DNA of 64,000 bases, from contig NZ_CP107783.1 in NCBI RefSeq assembly GCF_036345255.1, positions 4,513,501 to 4,577,500 on the forward strand, read 5' to 3'. This stretch comes from Streptomyces sp. NBC_00569. Lineage in GTDB: Bacteria > Actinomycetota > Actinomycetes > Streptomycetales > Streptomycetaceae. Below, in pieces: positions 36,511-45,527 of this stretch (position 1 is its first letter; each line of letters starts with the position of its first letter). The translations under genes were made by a program, and so were the position numbers. The notes beneath the pieces are model-generated. The model did no database searches and had not been told where the DNA came from. It was given only the letters and a program-made list of their open reading frames with translations.

Positions 36511-36560
36511 AGACCCTCGTTGTCCTCAACGACCCTCGTCAGACCCTCGTTGTTCTCAAC
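36511..36560. repeat. tandem 20-bp repeats upstream of rpoB
   Basis: AGACCCTCGTTGTCCTCAAC (36511-36530) recurs with one change at 36541-36560, centres 30 bases apart, with a partial GACCCTCGT copy between. On the rpoB strand each unit contains GTTGAGxACAAC, an imperfect palindrome. They lie about 230-280 bases upstream of the rpoB start in the 676-base rplL-rpoB gap and would fall inside a leader transcribed from the candidate promoter at 36664-36692. Confidence 0.6.
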
Positions 36561-36663
36561 ACCTGCGACACGTCACCACGTCGCTCGTGGCGCGCACATC
36601 CTTACTGCCCTCTTCGTCGTCGATCCATGCCTCGGATTCGGATCGTTGTGACGACGCGTCCTG

Positions 36664-36692
36664 AGAATTGCGCGCTGCGTGCGGTTCGTCAA
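36664..36692 (-). promoter_or_regulatory. weak candidate rpoB promoter (TTGACG - 17 bp - AATTCT)
   Basis: On the minus strand TTGACG (36692-36687) is followed after 17 bases by AATTCT (36669-36664). The -35 box and spacing are good; the -10 box is poor. A separate rpoBC promoter is expected because a strong terminator follows rplL. No gene is visible elsewhere in 36284-36860. Confidence 0.35.
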
Positions 36693-36860
36693 GGCCCCCT
36701 CCTGTACGAACGGGGCTGCCCCGACCCCCGCACTCACCAGCAGGCACCCGCCGGCGCCCGCTCCAGGCACCGGCTCCAGGCACAACGAAGATCACCATAC
36801 TCGTCGGGACCGTCAGTGCAAGGCAGGCGAACTGGAACGCCGAGCGGCCGTCCGAAAAGC

Positions 36861-36898
36861 CTGAAGGGCGACCACCCAGTTGGGTGATCGCCCTTCAG
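36861..36898 (-). terminator. rplL terminator
   Basis: CTGAAGGGCGACCACCCA pairs with TGGGTGATCGCCCTTCAG (17 of 18 positions) around a two-base loop, 62 bases past the rplL stop. It probably ends or strongly reduces the rplJL transcript before rpoB. Confidence 0.8.
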
Positions 36899-36959
36899 TA
36901 CGTTCGCGTTACAGCCCTACGCGAGAGCCGCTCCGCAAGGAGTCAGCAGACTCCTGAGG

Positions 36960-37343
36960 TCACTTGACCTCGACGGAGGCGCCGGCGCCCTTGAGGGACT
37001 CGGCGGCCTTCTCAGCGGCCTCCTTGGCGACCTTCTCGAGGACGGGCTTCGGGGCGCCGTCGACGAGGTCCTTGGCCTCCTTGAGGCCCAGGGAGGTGAG
37101 CTCGCGCACGACCTTGATGACCTGGATCTTCTTCTCGCCGGCGCCGGTGAGGATGACGTCGAACTCGTCCTGCTCCTCGACGGCCTCAGCAGCGGCACCC
37201 GGGCCGGCCGGACCGGCAACGGCGACGGCCGCGGCGGCGGTGACGTCGAACTTCTCCTCGAAGGCCTTCACGAACTCGGAGAGCTCGATGAGGGTCATCT
37301 CTTCGAACTGCGCGAGCAGGTCGTCCTGGGACAGCTTCGCCAT
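36960..37343 (-). CDS. rplL: 50S ribosomal protein L7/L12
   Basis: Stalk protein that recruits translation factors. It has 127 residues: an N-terminal dimerisation helix ([20 protein letters not shown]), an Ala/Gly-rich hinge, and the C-terminal factor-binding domain ([40 protein letters not shown]). It follows rplJ by 110 bases. Confidence 0.98.
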   Translation of the reverse strand: MAKLSQDDLLAQFEEMTLIELSEFVKAFEEKFDVTAAAAVAVAGPAGPGAAAEAVEEQDEFDVILTGAGEKKIQVIKVVRELTSLGLKEAKDLVDGAPKPVLEKVAKEAAEKAAESLKGAGASVEVK

Positions 37344-37453
37344 GATGGCGTCCTTCCACTAATTCGGCTGGTGCCGATGTACATGTAGGCGGGCGTACGT
37401 TCGGCCCGCTGCGACCGACGCCCTAGTGGGCGGCGATCATTGCGCGAGCCGAG

Positions 37454-37984
37454 TTACTCGGCACCGCCCTGCTCGTCGCGCTTGACGCGAAGCGCCTCCG
37501 CAGTGCGGACGAACTTCGACGGGAGCGCCTGGAAGACCTGAGCAGCCTGAGTCTGCTTGCCCTTCATGGCGCCCGCCAGCTTGGCGAGCAGAACCTCGCG
37601 GGACTCGAGGTCCGCGAGCTTCTTGATCTCATCGGCGGACAGTGCCTTACCGTCAAGGACACCGCCCTTGATGATGAGGTTGGGGTTGTCCTTGGCGAAG
37701 TCACGAAGACCCTTCGCCGACTCCACCGGGTCACCGGTGACGAAGGCAACCGCTGTCGGACCCGTGAACAGGTCGTCCAGCGTGTTGATCCCGGCCTCGT
37801 TGGCCGCGATCTTGGTCAGCGTGTTCTTCACCACGGCGTACTCGGAGTTCTCACCGAGGGAACGGCGCAGCTGCTTGAGCTGGGCCACGGTGAGACCCCG
37901 GTACTCGGTCAGCACGGCGGCGTTCGAGCTGCGGAACTTGTCCGTGAGCTCGGCTACCGCGGCAGCCTTGTCGGGCGTCGGCAT
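37454..37984 (-). CDS. rplJ: 50S ribosomal protein L10
   Basis: Anchors L7/L12 dimers to the ribosome; its complex with L12 represses its own leader in many bacteria. It has 176 residues beginning [20 protein letters not shown], with [20 protein letters not shown] and [17 protein letters not shown]. Its leader carries an attenuator-like hairpin. Confidence 0.97.
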   Translation of the reverse strand: MPTPDKAAAVAELTDKFRSSNAAVLTEYRGLTVAQLKQLRRSLGENSEYAVVKNTLTKIAANEAGINTLDDLFTGPTAVAFVTGDPVESAKGLRDFAKDNPNLIIKGGVLDGKALSADEIKKLADLESREVLLAKLAGAMKGKQTQAAQVFQALPSKFVRTAEALRVKRDEQGGAE

Positions 37985-38034
37985 AAAGCGTCGGCCTCCT
38001 TCCGGGTGATGAGGACCGCTCAGAAGGGGCTGTA

Positions 38035-38068
38035 CAAAACAAAACGCCCCGGCGCAGGCGCACGGGGC
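38035..38068 (-). promoter_or_regulatory. attenuator-like hairpin in the rplJ leader
   Basis: On the minus strand GCCCCG and CGGGGC pair around a GC-rich loop, immediately followed by GTTTTGTTTTG, a U-rich tail that is rare in this genome. It sits 50-85 bases before the rplJ ATG with no gene end nearby, so it looks like an intrinsic terminator inside the leader, i.e. an attenuator. A second inverted repeat (GACCTGCGCAGGT, near 38108-38120) lies further upstream and could offer an alternative fold. Confidence 0.5.
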
Positions 38069-38261
38069 TCAGCTCGACCGGAACGAGTCCGGGAACTTTC
38101 CACAGTCACCTGCGCAGGTCGTCCGCTTTCAGCAGATCCTTCGGTCACCGCTTCCTCTTGCGAGGGCACGGCAACGACCAGCGGTCTTTGGCTTCTCGAG
38201 GAGATTACGTGACGGGGTCCGTCTCAGGCAAATCCGCCCTTGCCGACCCCCGCCCGGACGC

Positions 38262-39113
38262 TCAACTGCTGGTCGCGCCCTTCATCATCTGCGCCAGATC
38301 CACCACGTCCGCGGCGGCCGGAGCCCGCACGGTGACCGGCTTGTCGTAGGCGAAGAAGGTCATCGTCATGTCGAAGCGGCCCTTGTCCGCCGCGCCGCGG
38401 GTACGGAAGCGCTTGGTGCGGTCGTCCTGGTCGACCCACAGGTCCACCACGAGCTTGTCGACGCCCAGGACCTCGTACACCGAGAGGTTCTGGTCGCGGC
38501 GCTTCCTGGTGGCCGCGTCCTCGTCCTTGTAGCTCTCGCGCATCTGGTCCAGCGTGACGGTGCCCTTGTAGTGCGCGGTCTGCTCGCCCTCCACGCTCTC
38601 CTCGCCGACGCGTTCGAGGTCCTTGGAGCCGTTGAGGAACGTGACCTGCTCGGCCGGGTTCTGGTTCACCTGGCCGGCCAGCGGGTTCGTCGCCGCGGCC
38701 TCCTGCGCCGCGGGCCCGGAGATGTCGAACTTGAGCCAGCTCCTGCCGTCCGTCTCCTTGGCCGCACTCCTGCCGCCCCCCATGTACAGCGCGCCGCCGG
38801 TGACGCGCATCTCCAGGGTGCTGTCGGAGCCCTGGTCGGGCGAGGTCATCCTCATCCGCATCGCCATCGGCTTCACGCTGATCGCGGCCTCGCCGTCGAT
38901 CCGGCCCGAGCCGGGGACCTCGCCGGTCATCCGATAGCCGAACGACGTCAGCCGCTCCCCGTTCTCCGTGGCCTTGAGGACGGCGGCGGCCGCCGCCGTC
39001 CGCGGCGAAGAACCCGCCTTCCCGTCGCCCCCCGACGACGTACAGGCGGTGGCCCCGCCACCCAGCACCGCGGCGGCGGCCAGTACGGTCCCCGCCGCTC
39101 TGTTCACTGTCAT
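38262..39113 (-). CDS. LppX/LolA-like lipoprotein
   Basis: The ATG at 39113 gives 283 residues starting MTVNRAAGTVLAAAAVLGGG with a lipobox-like ATAC, so the mature protein is probably lipid-anchored outside the membrane. The body (ERLTSFGYRMTGEVPGSGRI, WLKFDISGP, ELPVDLWVD-like KLVVDLWVDQDDRTKRFRTR) has the antiparallel-sheet pattern of the LppX/LprG or LolA-like fold, which in mycobacteria binds lipids. It lies between the rplJ leader and a second lipoprotein gene. The ligand is unknown. Confidence 0.8.
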   Translation of the reverse strand: MTVNRAAGTVLAAAAVLGGGATACTSSGGDGKAGSSPRTAAAAAVLKATENGERLTSFGYRMTGEVPGSGRIDGEAAISVKPMAMRMRMTSPDQGSDSTLEMRVTGGALYMGGGRSAAKETDGRSWLKFDISGPAAQEAAATNPLAGQVNQNPAEQVTFLNGSKDLERVGEESVEGEQTAHYKGTVTLDQMRESYKDEDAATRKRRDQNLSVYEVLGVDKLVVDLWVDQDDRTKRFRTRGAADKGRFDMTMTFFAYDKPVTVRAPAAADVVDLAQMMKGATSS

Positions 39114-39173
39114 GACACCCCACCCCAAGAACAGATGATCGATACACGTAGGTGGGCGCACGATACCGAAGGC

Positions 39174-39893
39174 TCAGGCGGCGGGCTTTCGATCAACGAC
39201 GTCCTTGAAGTCGACCGTGTCCCGTGACGGCGGGCGCTCCGCCGAGGCGCGGGCGCCGTAGTCGGCGTAGTGCACCGTCCCGCAGAAGGCGCCGGAGGCC
39301 GTATCGGCCCGCTGGACGCGCTTCACCAGGCGGTCGCCGCGGTCGATCCACACGTCGACGCGCTGCCCGTGGGCCGAGCCCGTGTAGTGCGTCGCGCGGA
39401 CGCCACGCACGGTCTCCGGGCCCACCTCGCGGGCGTTCCCCGAGGACAGCAGCAGCTTCAGAGAAGCCGCCGGCGAGAGGTCGGCCCCGGAATCGTACGG
39501 GTACCTGATCCAGTGCTTGCCGCCCGACAGCGCGGCGAACTTGTCGGTCATACGCGTGTAGTACGCGTCCGGCAGGAAGCGGGACTGGGACGGGGAGCCG
39601 CCCATGAGCCGCGTCGTCGAGGCCATCGAGCCGCCGGTCGTGGTCACCCGCAGAGTGCCGCGCAGCCCGCCCGACCAGCGCAGGACGCCCACGCTCCGCG
39701 AGGACAGGCTGGTGCCCGTGCTGCTCGTCGCCTCGATCCTCGCGGACCCGGCGGCGGCGACCTCCGAGCGTGCGGCCTCGATCGCCCCGGTGACACTCTC
39801 GTCGCGCTCGGGCGCCTCGTGCGTGCCGCAGGACACCAGGCCGGCCATCGTCAGGCAGACCGTCGCGTGCCGCACCCATGTCCTGCCGTTCAT
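39174..39893 (-). CDS. second LppX/LolA-like lipoprotein
   Basis: A 239-residue protein with a signal (VRHATVCLTMAGLVSCG) ending in the lipobox LVSC. The body resembles the neighbouring lipoprotein: SARIEATSSTGTS, ALSGGKHWIRYPYDSGADLS, VRGVRATHYTGSAHGQRVDV, WIDRGDRLVKRVQ. The two genes lie 60 bases apart in the same direction and look like diverged duplicates, probably co-transcribed. Confidence 0.8.
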   Translation of the reverse strand: MNGRTWVRHATVCLTMAGLVSCGTHEAPERDESVTGAIEAARSEVAAAGSARIEATSSTGTSLSSRSVGVLRWSGGLRGTLRVTTTGGSMASTTRLMGGSPSQSRFLPDAYYTRMTDKFAALSGGKHWIRYPYDSGADLSPAASLKLLLSSGNAREVGPETVRGVRATHYTGSAHGQRVDVWIDRGDRLVKRVQRADTASGAFCGTVHYADYGARASAERPPSRDTVDFKDVVDRKPAA

Positions 39894-39976
39894 ACACTCC
39901 CCCGCCGAGACCCAGGTCGACCCCGCACGCTAGCGGAGCGCACCCGCGGCCGGAGGGGTTAGCGGGAAAACGGGAA

Positions 39977-40008
39977 CGGGCCCCGCACCTCGAAAGGTGC
40001 GGGGCCCG
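39977..40008 (-). terminator. rplA terminator
   Basis: A perfect 14-bp stem CGGGCCCCGCACCT / AGGTGCGGGGCCCG with a CGAA loop lies 26 bases past the rplA stop. On the minus strand it is followed by TTCCCGTTTTCCCGC. It should end the rplKA transcript. Confidence 0.85.
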
Positions 40009-40033
40009 AGCCGACTTGGCTGAGCTGTCAGGC

Positions 40034-40762
40034 TCAGACCGCAGCCGGGTCCTCCTCGGTGAGGAGGTTGCGGGTGCGGTTCGGGTCGACCGGAACGCCG
40101 GGGCCCATCGTGGTGGCGATGGCGGCCTTCTTGATGTAGCGACCCTTGGCGGCGGACGGCTTCAGACGAAGGATCTCGTCCAGGGCCGCGCCGTAGTTCT
40201 CCACCAGCTGGGTGTCGTCGAAGGACACCTTGCCGATGATGAAGTGGAGGTTCGAGTGCTTGTCGACGCGGAACTCGATCTTGCCACCCTTGATCTCGTT
40301 CACGGCCTTGACCACGTCCGGGGTCACGGTGCCGGTCTTCGGGTTCGGCATGAGGCCACGGGGACCGAGCACGCGGCCGAGGCGGCCGACCTTGCCCATG
40401 AGGTCCGGGGTGGCGACAACGGCGTCGAACTCGTTGAGGCGGTTGCCCTTGGAGATCTCGTCGATGAGCTCGTCGGAGCCGACGATGTCGGCGCCCGCGG
40501 CTTCCGCGGCCGCAGCACGGTCACCGGTCGCGAAGACCAGGACCCGGGCGGTCTTGCCGGTGCCGTGCGGGAGGTTCACGGTGCCACGGACCATCTGGTC
40601 GGCCTTGCGCGGGTCGACACCCAGACGGAAGGCGACCTCGACGGTGCCGTCGAACTTCGTCGCGGAGGTCTCCTTGGCGATACGGACGGCCTCGAGCGGG
40701 GCGTAGAGCTTGTCCCGGTCGATCTTCGCGTCCGCAGCGCGGAGAGTCTTGCTGCGCTTCAC
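40034..40762 (-). CDS. rplA: 50S ribosomal protein L1
   Basis: L1-stalk protein and, in E. coli, the repressor of the L11 operon. It has 242 residues with [40 protein letters not shown], and [20 protein letters not shown], the family signature. It follows rplK by 82 bases. Confidence 0.98.
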   Translation of the reverse strand: MKRSKTLRAADAKIDRDKLYAPLEAVRIAKETSATKFDGTVEVAFRLGVDPRKADQMVRGTVNLPHGTGKTARVLVFATGDRAAAAEAAGADIVGSDELIDEISKGNRLNEFDAVVATPDLMGKVGRLGRVLGPRGLMPNPKTGTVTPDVVKAVNEIKGGKIEFRVDKHSNLHFIIGKVSFDDTQLVENYGAALDEILRLKPSAAKGRYIKKAAIATTMGPGVPVDPNRTRNLLTEEDPAAV

Positions 40763-40844
40763 TTCTACTCCTGGAGTTCAGGTATGGAGTTCGTGGTGCG
40801 GACCAGCGCTGGCCCTACCACTGAAAGGTCAAACGGGGTGAGGA

Positions 40845-41279
40845 TCAGCCCTCGACCGTGACGCCCATGGAACGCGCGGTACCGGCGATGATCTTCGCGG
40901 CGGCGTCCAGGTCGTTGGCGTTCAGGTCGGCCATCTTGGTGGTGGCGATCTCGCGGACCTGCGCGTCGGTGATCTTCGCGACCTTGGTCTTGTGAGGCTC
41001 GCCGGAGCCCTTCTCGATACCCGCGGCCTTGAGGATCATCTTGGCGGCCGGGGGCGTCTTGGTGATGAAGGTGAAGGAGCGGTCTTCGTAGACCGTGATC
41101 TCCACCGGGATGACCCAGCCACGCTGCGACTCGGTCGCGGCGTTGTAGGCCTTGCAGAACTCCATGATGTTGACGCCGTGCTGGCCCAGCGCGGGACCAA
41201 CCGGCGGGGCCGGGTTGGCGGCACCGGCCTGGATCTGGAGCTTGATAAGCCCCGTGACCTTCTTCTTCTTGGGAGGCAT
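40845..41279 (-). CDS. rplK: 50S ribosomal protein L11
   Basis: GTPase-centre protein needed for the RelA-dependent stringent response. It has 144 residues; the thiopeptide-contact prolines P23 and P26 are present ([20 protein letters not shown]), so no thiostrepton-resistance substitution is seen there. It is separated from nusG by a hairpin-bearing gap. Confidence 0.98.
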   Translation of the reverse strand: MPPKKKKVTGLIKLQIQAGAANPAPPVGPALGQHGVNIMEFCKAYNAATESQRGWVIPVEITVYEDRSFTFITKTPPAAKMILKAAGIEKGSGEPHKTKVAKITDAQVREIATTKMADLNANDLDAAAKIIAGTARSMGVTVEG

Positions 41280-41380
41280 TGCTCTCTCCGGGTCCTAGTG
41301 AGAGTTTTCAGCCGACCACCCGGTCATCCGGATGGAGGCATACCGCACAACGATAACGGGTATCGGTGTGCAGCTAAAAA

Positions 41381-41425
41381 CCGAGCAGGTCAGACCGGCT
41401 TTGAGAGCCCGTCTGACCTGTTCGG
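41381..41425 (-). terminator. long hairpin between nusG and rplK
   Basis: CCGAGCAGGTCAGAC pairs with GTCTGACCTGTTCGG (one G-T pair) and continues after one mismatch with GGCT/AGCC, a stem of about 19 pairs. It lies 31 bases past the nusG stop and about 100 bases before rplK. It is probably a terminator or attenuator that lets rplKA be controlled separately from secE-nusG. Confidence 0.65.
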
Positions 41426-41456
41426 AAGTGCTTGTTCCAGAAGGTGCCGGTAGGGG

Positions 41457-42353
41457 CTAGTTCTTCTGGATCTGGTCGAAGCTGAGCTCGACCGGAGTCT
41501 CGCGGCCGAAGATCTCGACGAGGCCCTTGACCTTCTTCGAGTCGGCGTTGATCTCGTTGATCGTCGCCTGCAGCGTCGCGAACGGGCCGTCGGTGACGGT
41601 GACCGAGTCGCCGACCTCGAAGTCCAGGACCTGGACCTCGACCTTGCGGGACGGAGCCGGCTTGCCCTCGGCCTCGGCGGCCTCACGGGCGGCCTTCTCC
41701 TCGGCCTCCGGGGCGAGCATCTTGACGATCTCGTCCAGGGTCAGCGGGTACGGGTCGTAGGCGTTGCCCACGAAGCCGGTGACGCCGGGAGTGTTGCGGA
41801 CGACGCCCCAGGACTCGTTCGTCAGGTCCATGCGCACCAGCACGTAGCCGGGGAGCTTGTTCTGACGGATGGTCTTGCGCTCGCCGTTCTTGATCTGCGC
41901 GACCTCTTCCTGCGGCACCTCGGCCTGGAAGATGAAGTCCTCGACGTTCAGCGAGACGGCGCGCTGCTCGAGGTTGGTCTTCACGCGGTTCTCGTAACCG
42001 GCGTACGTGTGGATGACGTACCACTCGCCGGGCAGCGTGCGCAGTTCCTCGCGCAGGGCGACGATCGGGTCGACCGGCTCGGACTCCTCGGCGGACTCCT
42101 CGTCGGCCTCGGCCTCGGGGGCGTCCTCGTCGGACAGCTCGGCGGCGTCGTCCTCGGCGTCGTCCTCGAGGGACTCCTCGGCGGCTTCGACCTCGTCCTC
42201 GGCGTGCTCGTCAGCCTCAGTGGCTGCCTCGTCGGCAGCCTCGGCCTGGACCGTGTCCTCGGCGTTCTCGGCGTCCGCCGCCTCGACAATGTCGAGCTCG
42301 TCCTCAACGGACTCGACGGGCTCGATCGCCTCGTTCAGGTTCGGGTCAGACAC
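41457..42353 (-). CDS. nusG: transcription factor NusG with acidic N-terminal extension
   Basis: Binds the polymerase clamp and links it to ribosome or Rho. The 298-residue protein has the NGN domain (about residues 105-215: [40 protein letters not shown]) and the KOW domain ([20 protein letters not shown]). The first 95 or so residues are almost entirely Glu, Asp and Ala, an extension absent from E. coli NusG (181 residues) but usual in Streptomyces. It lies 78 bases after secE. Confidence 0.97.
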   Translation of the reverse strand: MSDPNLNEAIEPVESVEDELDIVEAADAENAEDTVQAEAADEAATEADEHAEDEVEAAEESLEDDAEDDAAELSDEDAPEAEADEESAEESEPVDPIVALREELRTLPGEWYVIHTYAGYENRVKTNLEQRAVSLNVEDFIFQAEVPQEEVAQIKNGERKTIRQNKLPGYVLVRMDLTNESWGVVRNTPGVTGFVGNAYDPYPLTLDEIVKMLAPEAEEKAAREAAEAEGKPAPSRKVEVQVLDFEVGDSVTVTDGPFATLQATINEINADSKKVKGLVEIFGRETPVELSFDQIQKN

Positions 42354-42431
42354 TGTGGCTGCTTCTTCCTGGATACATAGGGGTGGAACACGCGAAATGG
42401 GGCGCCGGGTACGGCGCCCTTCGCTATCGGC

Positions 42432-42719
42432 TCAGCCGAAGATGTACTTGACGGCGTGGTTGAAGCCATAGTCAATCACGGTTACCAGACCGATCATGAT
42501 GACGACGAACACGATCACCACACTGGTGTACGTGGTGAGCTGGTTGCGAGTCGGCCAGACAACCTTGCGGAGCTCCGCGACGATCTGGCGGTAGAAGAGC
42601 GCGAGACGGCCGAAAGGGCCCTTCTTTCCGCGCTTGCCACCCTTACGGGGCTTCTTCTGGGACTCCGGCGCCTCATCCTGGGCATCAGGCATGTCGATGG
42701 AGCCCACGGCGTCCGTCAC
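42432..42719 (-). CDS. secE: preprotein translocase subunit SecE
   Basis: Small essential partner of SecY. Its 95 residues have a Lys/Pro-rich cytoplasmic N-terminus, the conserved amphipathic segment VAELRKVVWPTRNQLTTYTS and one membrane helix (VVIVFVVIMIGLVTVIDYGF). It is the single-helix form typical outside enterobacteria. Order tRNA-Trp, secE, nusG, rplK, rplA is standard for actinobacteria. Confidence 0.97.
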   Translation of the reverse strand: MTDAVGSIDMPDAQDEAPESQKKPRKGGKRGKKGPFGRLALFYRQIVAELRKVVWPTRNQLTTYTSVVIVFVVIMIGLVTVIDYGFNHAVKYIFG

Positions 42720-42828
42720 GCGTCCTCACCTGAATTCCGGGTCGTGGCCGTGCCGCGCCCGGTTGAGCCGCACGGCGGTGCATTTGCAGTACGTACATGC
42801 GCACACGTCCTGGCGAAGGAGTGTGTAG

Positions 42829-42901
42829 CAGGGCCGGAGGGACTTGAACCCCCAACCGCTGGTTTTGGAGACCAGTGCTCTACCAATTGAGCTACGACCC
42901 T
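42829..42901 (-). tRNA. tRNA-Trp (CCA)
   Basis: Folds as a 73-base cloverleaf: acceptor AGGGUCG / CGGCCCU, D-arm GCUCAAUUGGUAGAGC, anticodon stem-loop CUGGU CUCCAAA ACCAG with anticodon CCA, and T-arm GGGGGUUCAAGUCCCUC. The CCA tail is not encoded. It lies about 110 bases upstream of secE, where the tryptophan tRNA is expected. Confidence 0.97.
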
Positions 42902-43091
42902 TTGTCTGCCCCAACGTACCGCATCCTTCCGACTGCACGTCGTGTGCCGAAAGAGAGCGGCCGGTGAAGGCCAACGAGCAGTGAGTGTACGTGTTCCGCG
43001 GCCCTCCGTCGAACAGAAAGAAGCGGGCCAGTCGTTGATCGTCCGTGAAACCCGTGTGCCGGCCGGGTTTCCGGTCTGGAACGATGGGGTT

Positions 43092-44330
43092 ATGAGCGCT
43101 GCTGCTACTCCTTCCACTTCGCCCACCGAGCGCCGGGTCTCCGCCCGTATCGGCGCGATCTCCGAGTCCGCGACCCTCGCCGTCGACGCCAAGGCCAAGG
43201 CCCTCAAGGCCGCCGGGCGTCCGGTCATCGGTTTCGGCGCGGGCGAGCCCGACTTCCCGACCCCGGACTACATCGTCGAAGCGGCCATCGAGGCCTGCAA
43301 GAACCCGAAGTACCACCGGTACACGCCCGCCGGCGGTCTGCCCGAGCTGAAGGCCGCGATCGCCGCGAAGACGCTGCGCGACTCCGGCTACGAGGTCGAC
43401 GCCTCGCAGGTCCTGGTGACCAACGGCGGCAAGCAGGCCATCTACGAGGCCTTCGCCGCGATCCTCGACCCGGGCGACGAGGTCATCGTCCCGGCGCCGT
43501 ACTGGACGACGTACCCCGAATCGATCCGTCTCGCCGGTGGCGTCCCGGTCGAGGTCGTGGCCGACGAGACGACCGGGTACCGCGTCTCCGTGGAGCAGCT
43601 GGAGGCGGCGCGCACCGAGCGCACCAAGGTCGTCCTGTTCGTGTCGCCGTCGAACCCGACGGGCGCGGTCTACAGCAAGGCCGACGCCGAGGCGATCGGC
43701 CGCTGGGCCGTCGAGCACGGCCTGTGGGTTCTCACGGACGAGATCTACGAGCACCTGGTCTACGGCGACGCCCAGTTCACGTCCCTGCCGGCGCTCCTGC
43801 CCGAGCTGCGCGACAAGTGCATCGTCGTGAACGGCGTGGCCAAGACGTACGCGATGACCGGCTGGCGTGTCGGGTGGATCATCGGCCCGAAGGACGTCGT
43901 GAAGGCCGCGACCAACCTGCAGTCGCACGCCACGTCGAACGTGTCCAACGTCGCGCAGATCGCCGCGCTCGCCGCCGTGTCCGGCGACCTGACGGCCGTC
44001 GCGAAGATGCGCGAGGCCTTCGACCGCCGCCGCAAGACCATCGTGCGCATGCTGAACGAGATCGACGGCGTGTTCTGCCCCGAGCCCGAGGGTGCCTTCT
44101 ACGCGTACCCGTCGGTGAAGGAGCTGCTCGGCAAGGAGATCCGCGGCAAGCGTCCGCAGGACTCCGTCGAGCTGGCCGCACTGATCCTGGAGGAGGCCGA
44201 GGTCGCGGTGGTCCCGGGTGAGGCCTTCGGCACGCCGGGCTACCTGCGTCTGTCGTACGCCCTGGGCGACGAGGACCTGGTCGAGGGTGTCTCGCGGATC
44301 CAGAAGCTGCTCGCCGAGGCGCGCGACTGA
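43092..44330 (+). CDS. aspC: aspartate aminotransferase (class I, PLP-dependent)
   Basis: Interconverts aspartate and 2-oxoglutarate with oxaloacetate and glutamate. The ATG at 43092 gives 412 residues; the open frame upstream is not conserved. Motifs are [15 protein letters not shown], the cofactor-contact [24 protein letters not shown], and the Schiff-base lysine K251 in [17 protein letters not shown], then the arginine of YLRLSYA. It belongs to the prokaryotic subgroup Ib; specificity within class I cannot be fixed by eye. A terminator follows. Confidence 0.92.
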   Translation: MSAAATPSTSPTERRVSARIGAISESATLAVDAKAKALKAAGRPVIGFGAGEPDFPTPDYIVEAAIEACKNPKYHRYTPAGGLPELKAAIAAKTLRDSGYEVDASQVLVTNGGKQAIYEAFAAILDPGDEVIVPAPYWTTYPESIRLAGGVPVEVVADETTGYRVSVEQLEAARTERTKVVLFVSPSNPTGAVYSKADAEAIGRWAVEHGLWVLTDEIYEHLVYGDAQFTSLPALLPELRDKCIVVNGVAKTYAMTGWRVGWIIGPKDVVKAATNLQSHATSNVSNVAQIAALAAVSGDLTAVAKMREAFDRRRKTIVRMLNEIDGVFCPEPEGAFYAYPSVKELLGKEIRGKRPQDSVELAALILEEAEVAVVPGEAFGTPGYLRLSYALGDEDLVEGVSRIQKLLAEARD

Positions 44331-44348
44331 CGCGTCTTCCGCGTGATG

Positions 44349-44386
44349 CGGGCCGCCTCCGGGATTCCCGGGGGCGGCCCGTTTTT
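44349..44386 (+). terminator. intrinsic terminator after the aminotransferase gene
   Basis: GGGCCGCCTCCGGG pairs with CCCGGGGGCGGCCC (with a T-G wobble) around ATT and is followed directly by GTTTTT. This is the clearest classical terminator in the window. Confidence 0.9.
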
Positions 44387-44480
44387 CGTCCGGATCCTCG
44401 GTTCGGATTTTCTTTCGGACAAGGCCACGAAGGGGGAAAGCCGCTTCCCGGGCGATGGGTGCATGCGGCAAGATCCTGGA

Positions 44481-45509
44481 ATGGAGCGTGTACCACGTGA
44501 TGTAAGGCAGCTGCCCAAGGCCCATCTTCATCTGCACTTCACCGGGTCGATGCGGCCCACGACCCTGCTCGAACTCGCCGACAAGTACGGCGTCAGACTG
44601 CCCGACGCCCTGACCGGGGCCGAGCCGCCGAAACTGCGGGCCACCGACGAGCGCGGCTGGTTCCGTTTCCAGCGGCTGTACGACGCCGCGCGGTCCTGCC
44701 TGCGCGAGCCCGAGGACATTCAGCGGCTGGTGCGCGAGGCCGCGCTGGAGGATCTCGCGGACGGGTCGGGGTGGCTGGAGATCCAGGTCGACCCGACGTC
44801 GTACGCGCCGCGGCTCGGGGGCCTGATCCCGGCCCTGGAAGTCATCCTGGACGCCGTCGAGACCGCCTCGCGCGACACGGGTCTCGGCATGCGGGTCCTG
44901 GTGGCCGCCAACCGTATGAAGCATCCGCTGGACGCGCGCACGCTGGCCCGCCTCGCCGTGCGGTACGCGGACCGCGGCATCGTCGGCTTCGGGCTCTCCA
45001 ACGACGAACGGCGGGGCATGGCGCGGGACTTCGACCGCGCGTTCGCCATCGCCAGGGAGGGCGGCCTCCTTGCCGCGCCGCACGGCGGCGAGCTGACCGG
45101 GCCCGCCTCCGTACGCGACTGCCTGGACGACCTGGAGGCGGCGCGGATCGGGCACGGGGTGCGGGCCGCCGAGGACCCGCGGCTCCTGAAGCGGCTCGCG
45201 GACCGGGGAGTGACCTGCGAGGTCTGCCCCGCCTCCAATGTCGCCCTCGGCGTCTACGAGAAGCCCGAGGATGTACCCCTGCGCACTTTGTTCGAGGCCG
45301 GGGTGCCGATGGCGCTCGGCGCCGACGACCCGCTCCTGTTCGGCTCGCGCCTGGCGGCCCAGTACGAGATCGCGCGCCGGCACCACGACTTCGACGACGC
45401 CGAACTGGCCGAGCTGGCGCGGCAGTCGGTGCGCGGCTCGGCGGCACCGCAGGACATCAAGGCGAAGCTGCTGTCGGGGGTCGACGACTGGCTGACCGCC
45501 GCCCCCTGA
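44481..45509 (+). CDS. add: adenosine deaminase
   Basis: Hydrolyses adenosine to inosine in purine salvage. The ATG at 44481 gives 342 residues beginning MERVPRDVRQLPKAHLHLHF; an ATG six codons earlier is possible. The zinc and catalytic motifs are HLHLHFTGS, LAAPHGGELTG (His and Glu), ARIGHGVR, VCPASNVALG and GADDPLLFG (catalytic Asp pair). It could act on related purines, as several adenosine-deaminase-like proteins do. It is close to the terminator and has a weak ribosome binding site. Confidence 0.9.
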   Translation: MERVPRDVRQLPKAHLHLHFTGSMRPTTLLELADKYGVRLPDALTGAEPPKLRATDERGWFRFQRLYDAARSCLREPEDIQRLVREAALEDLADGSGWLEIQVDPTSYAPRLGGLIPALEVILDAVETASRDTGLGMRVLVAANRMKHPLDARTLARLAVRYADRGIVGFGLSNDERRGMARDFDRAFAIAREGGLLAAPHGGELTGPASVRDCLDDLEAARIGHGVRAAEDPRLLKRLADRGVTCEVCPASNVALGVYEKPEDVPLRTLFEAGVPMALGADDPLLFGSRLAAQYEIARRHHDFDDAELAELARQSVRGSAAPQDIKAKLLSGVDDWLTAAP

Positions 45510-45527
45510 TCAGGTCCGGTGCGTCTG

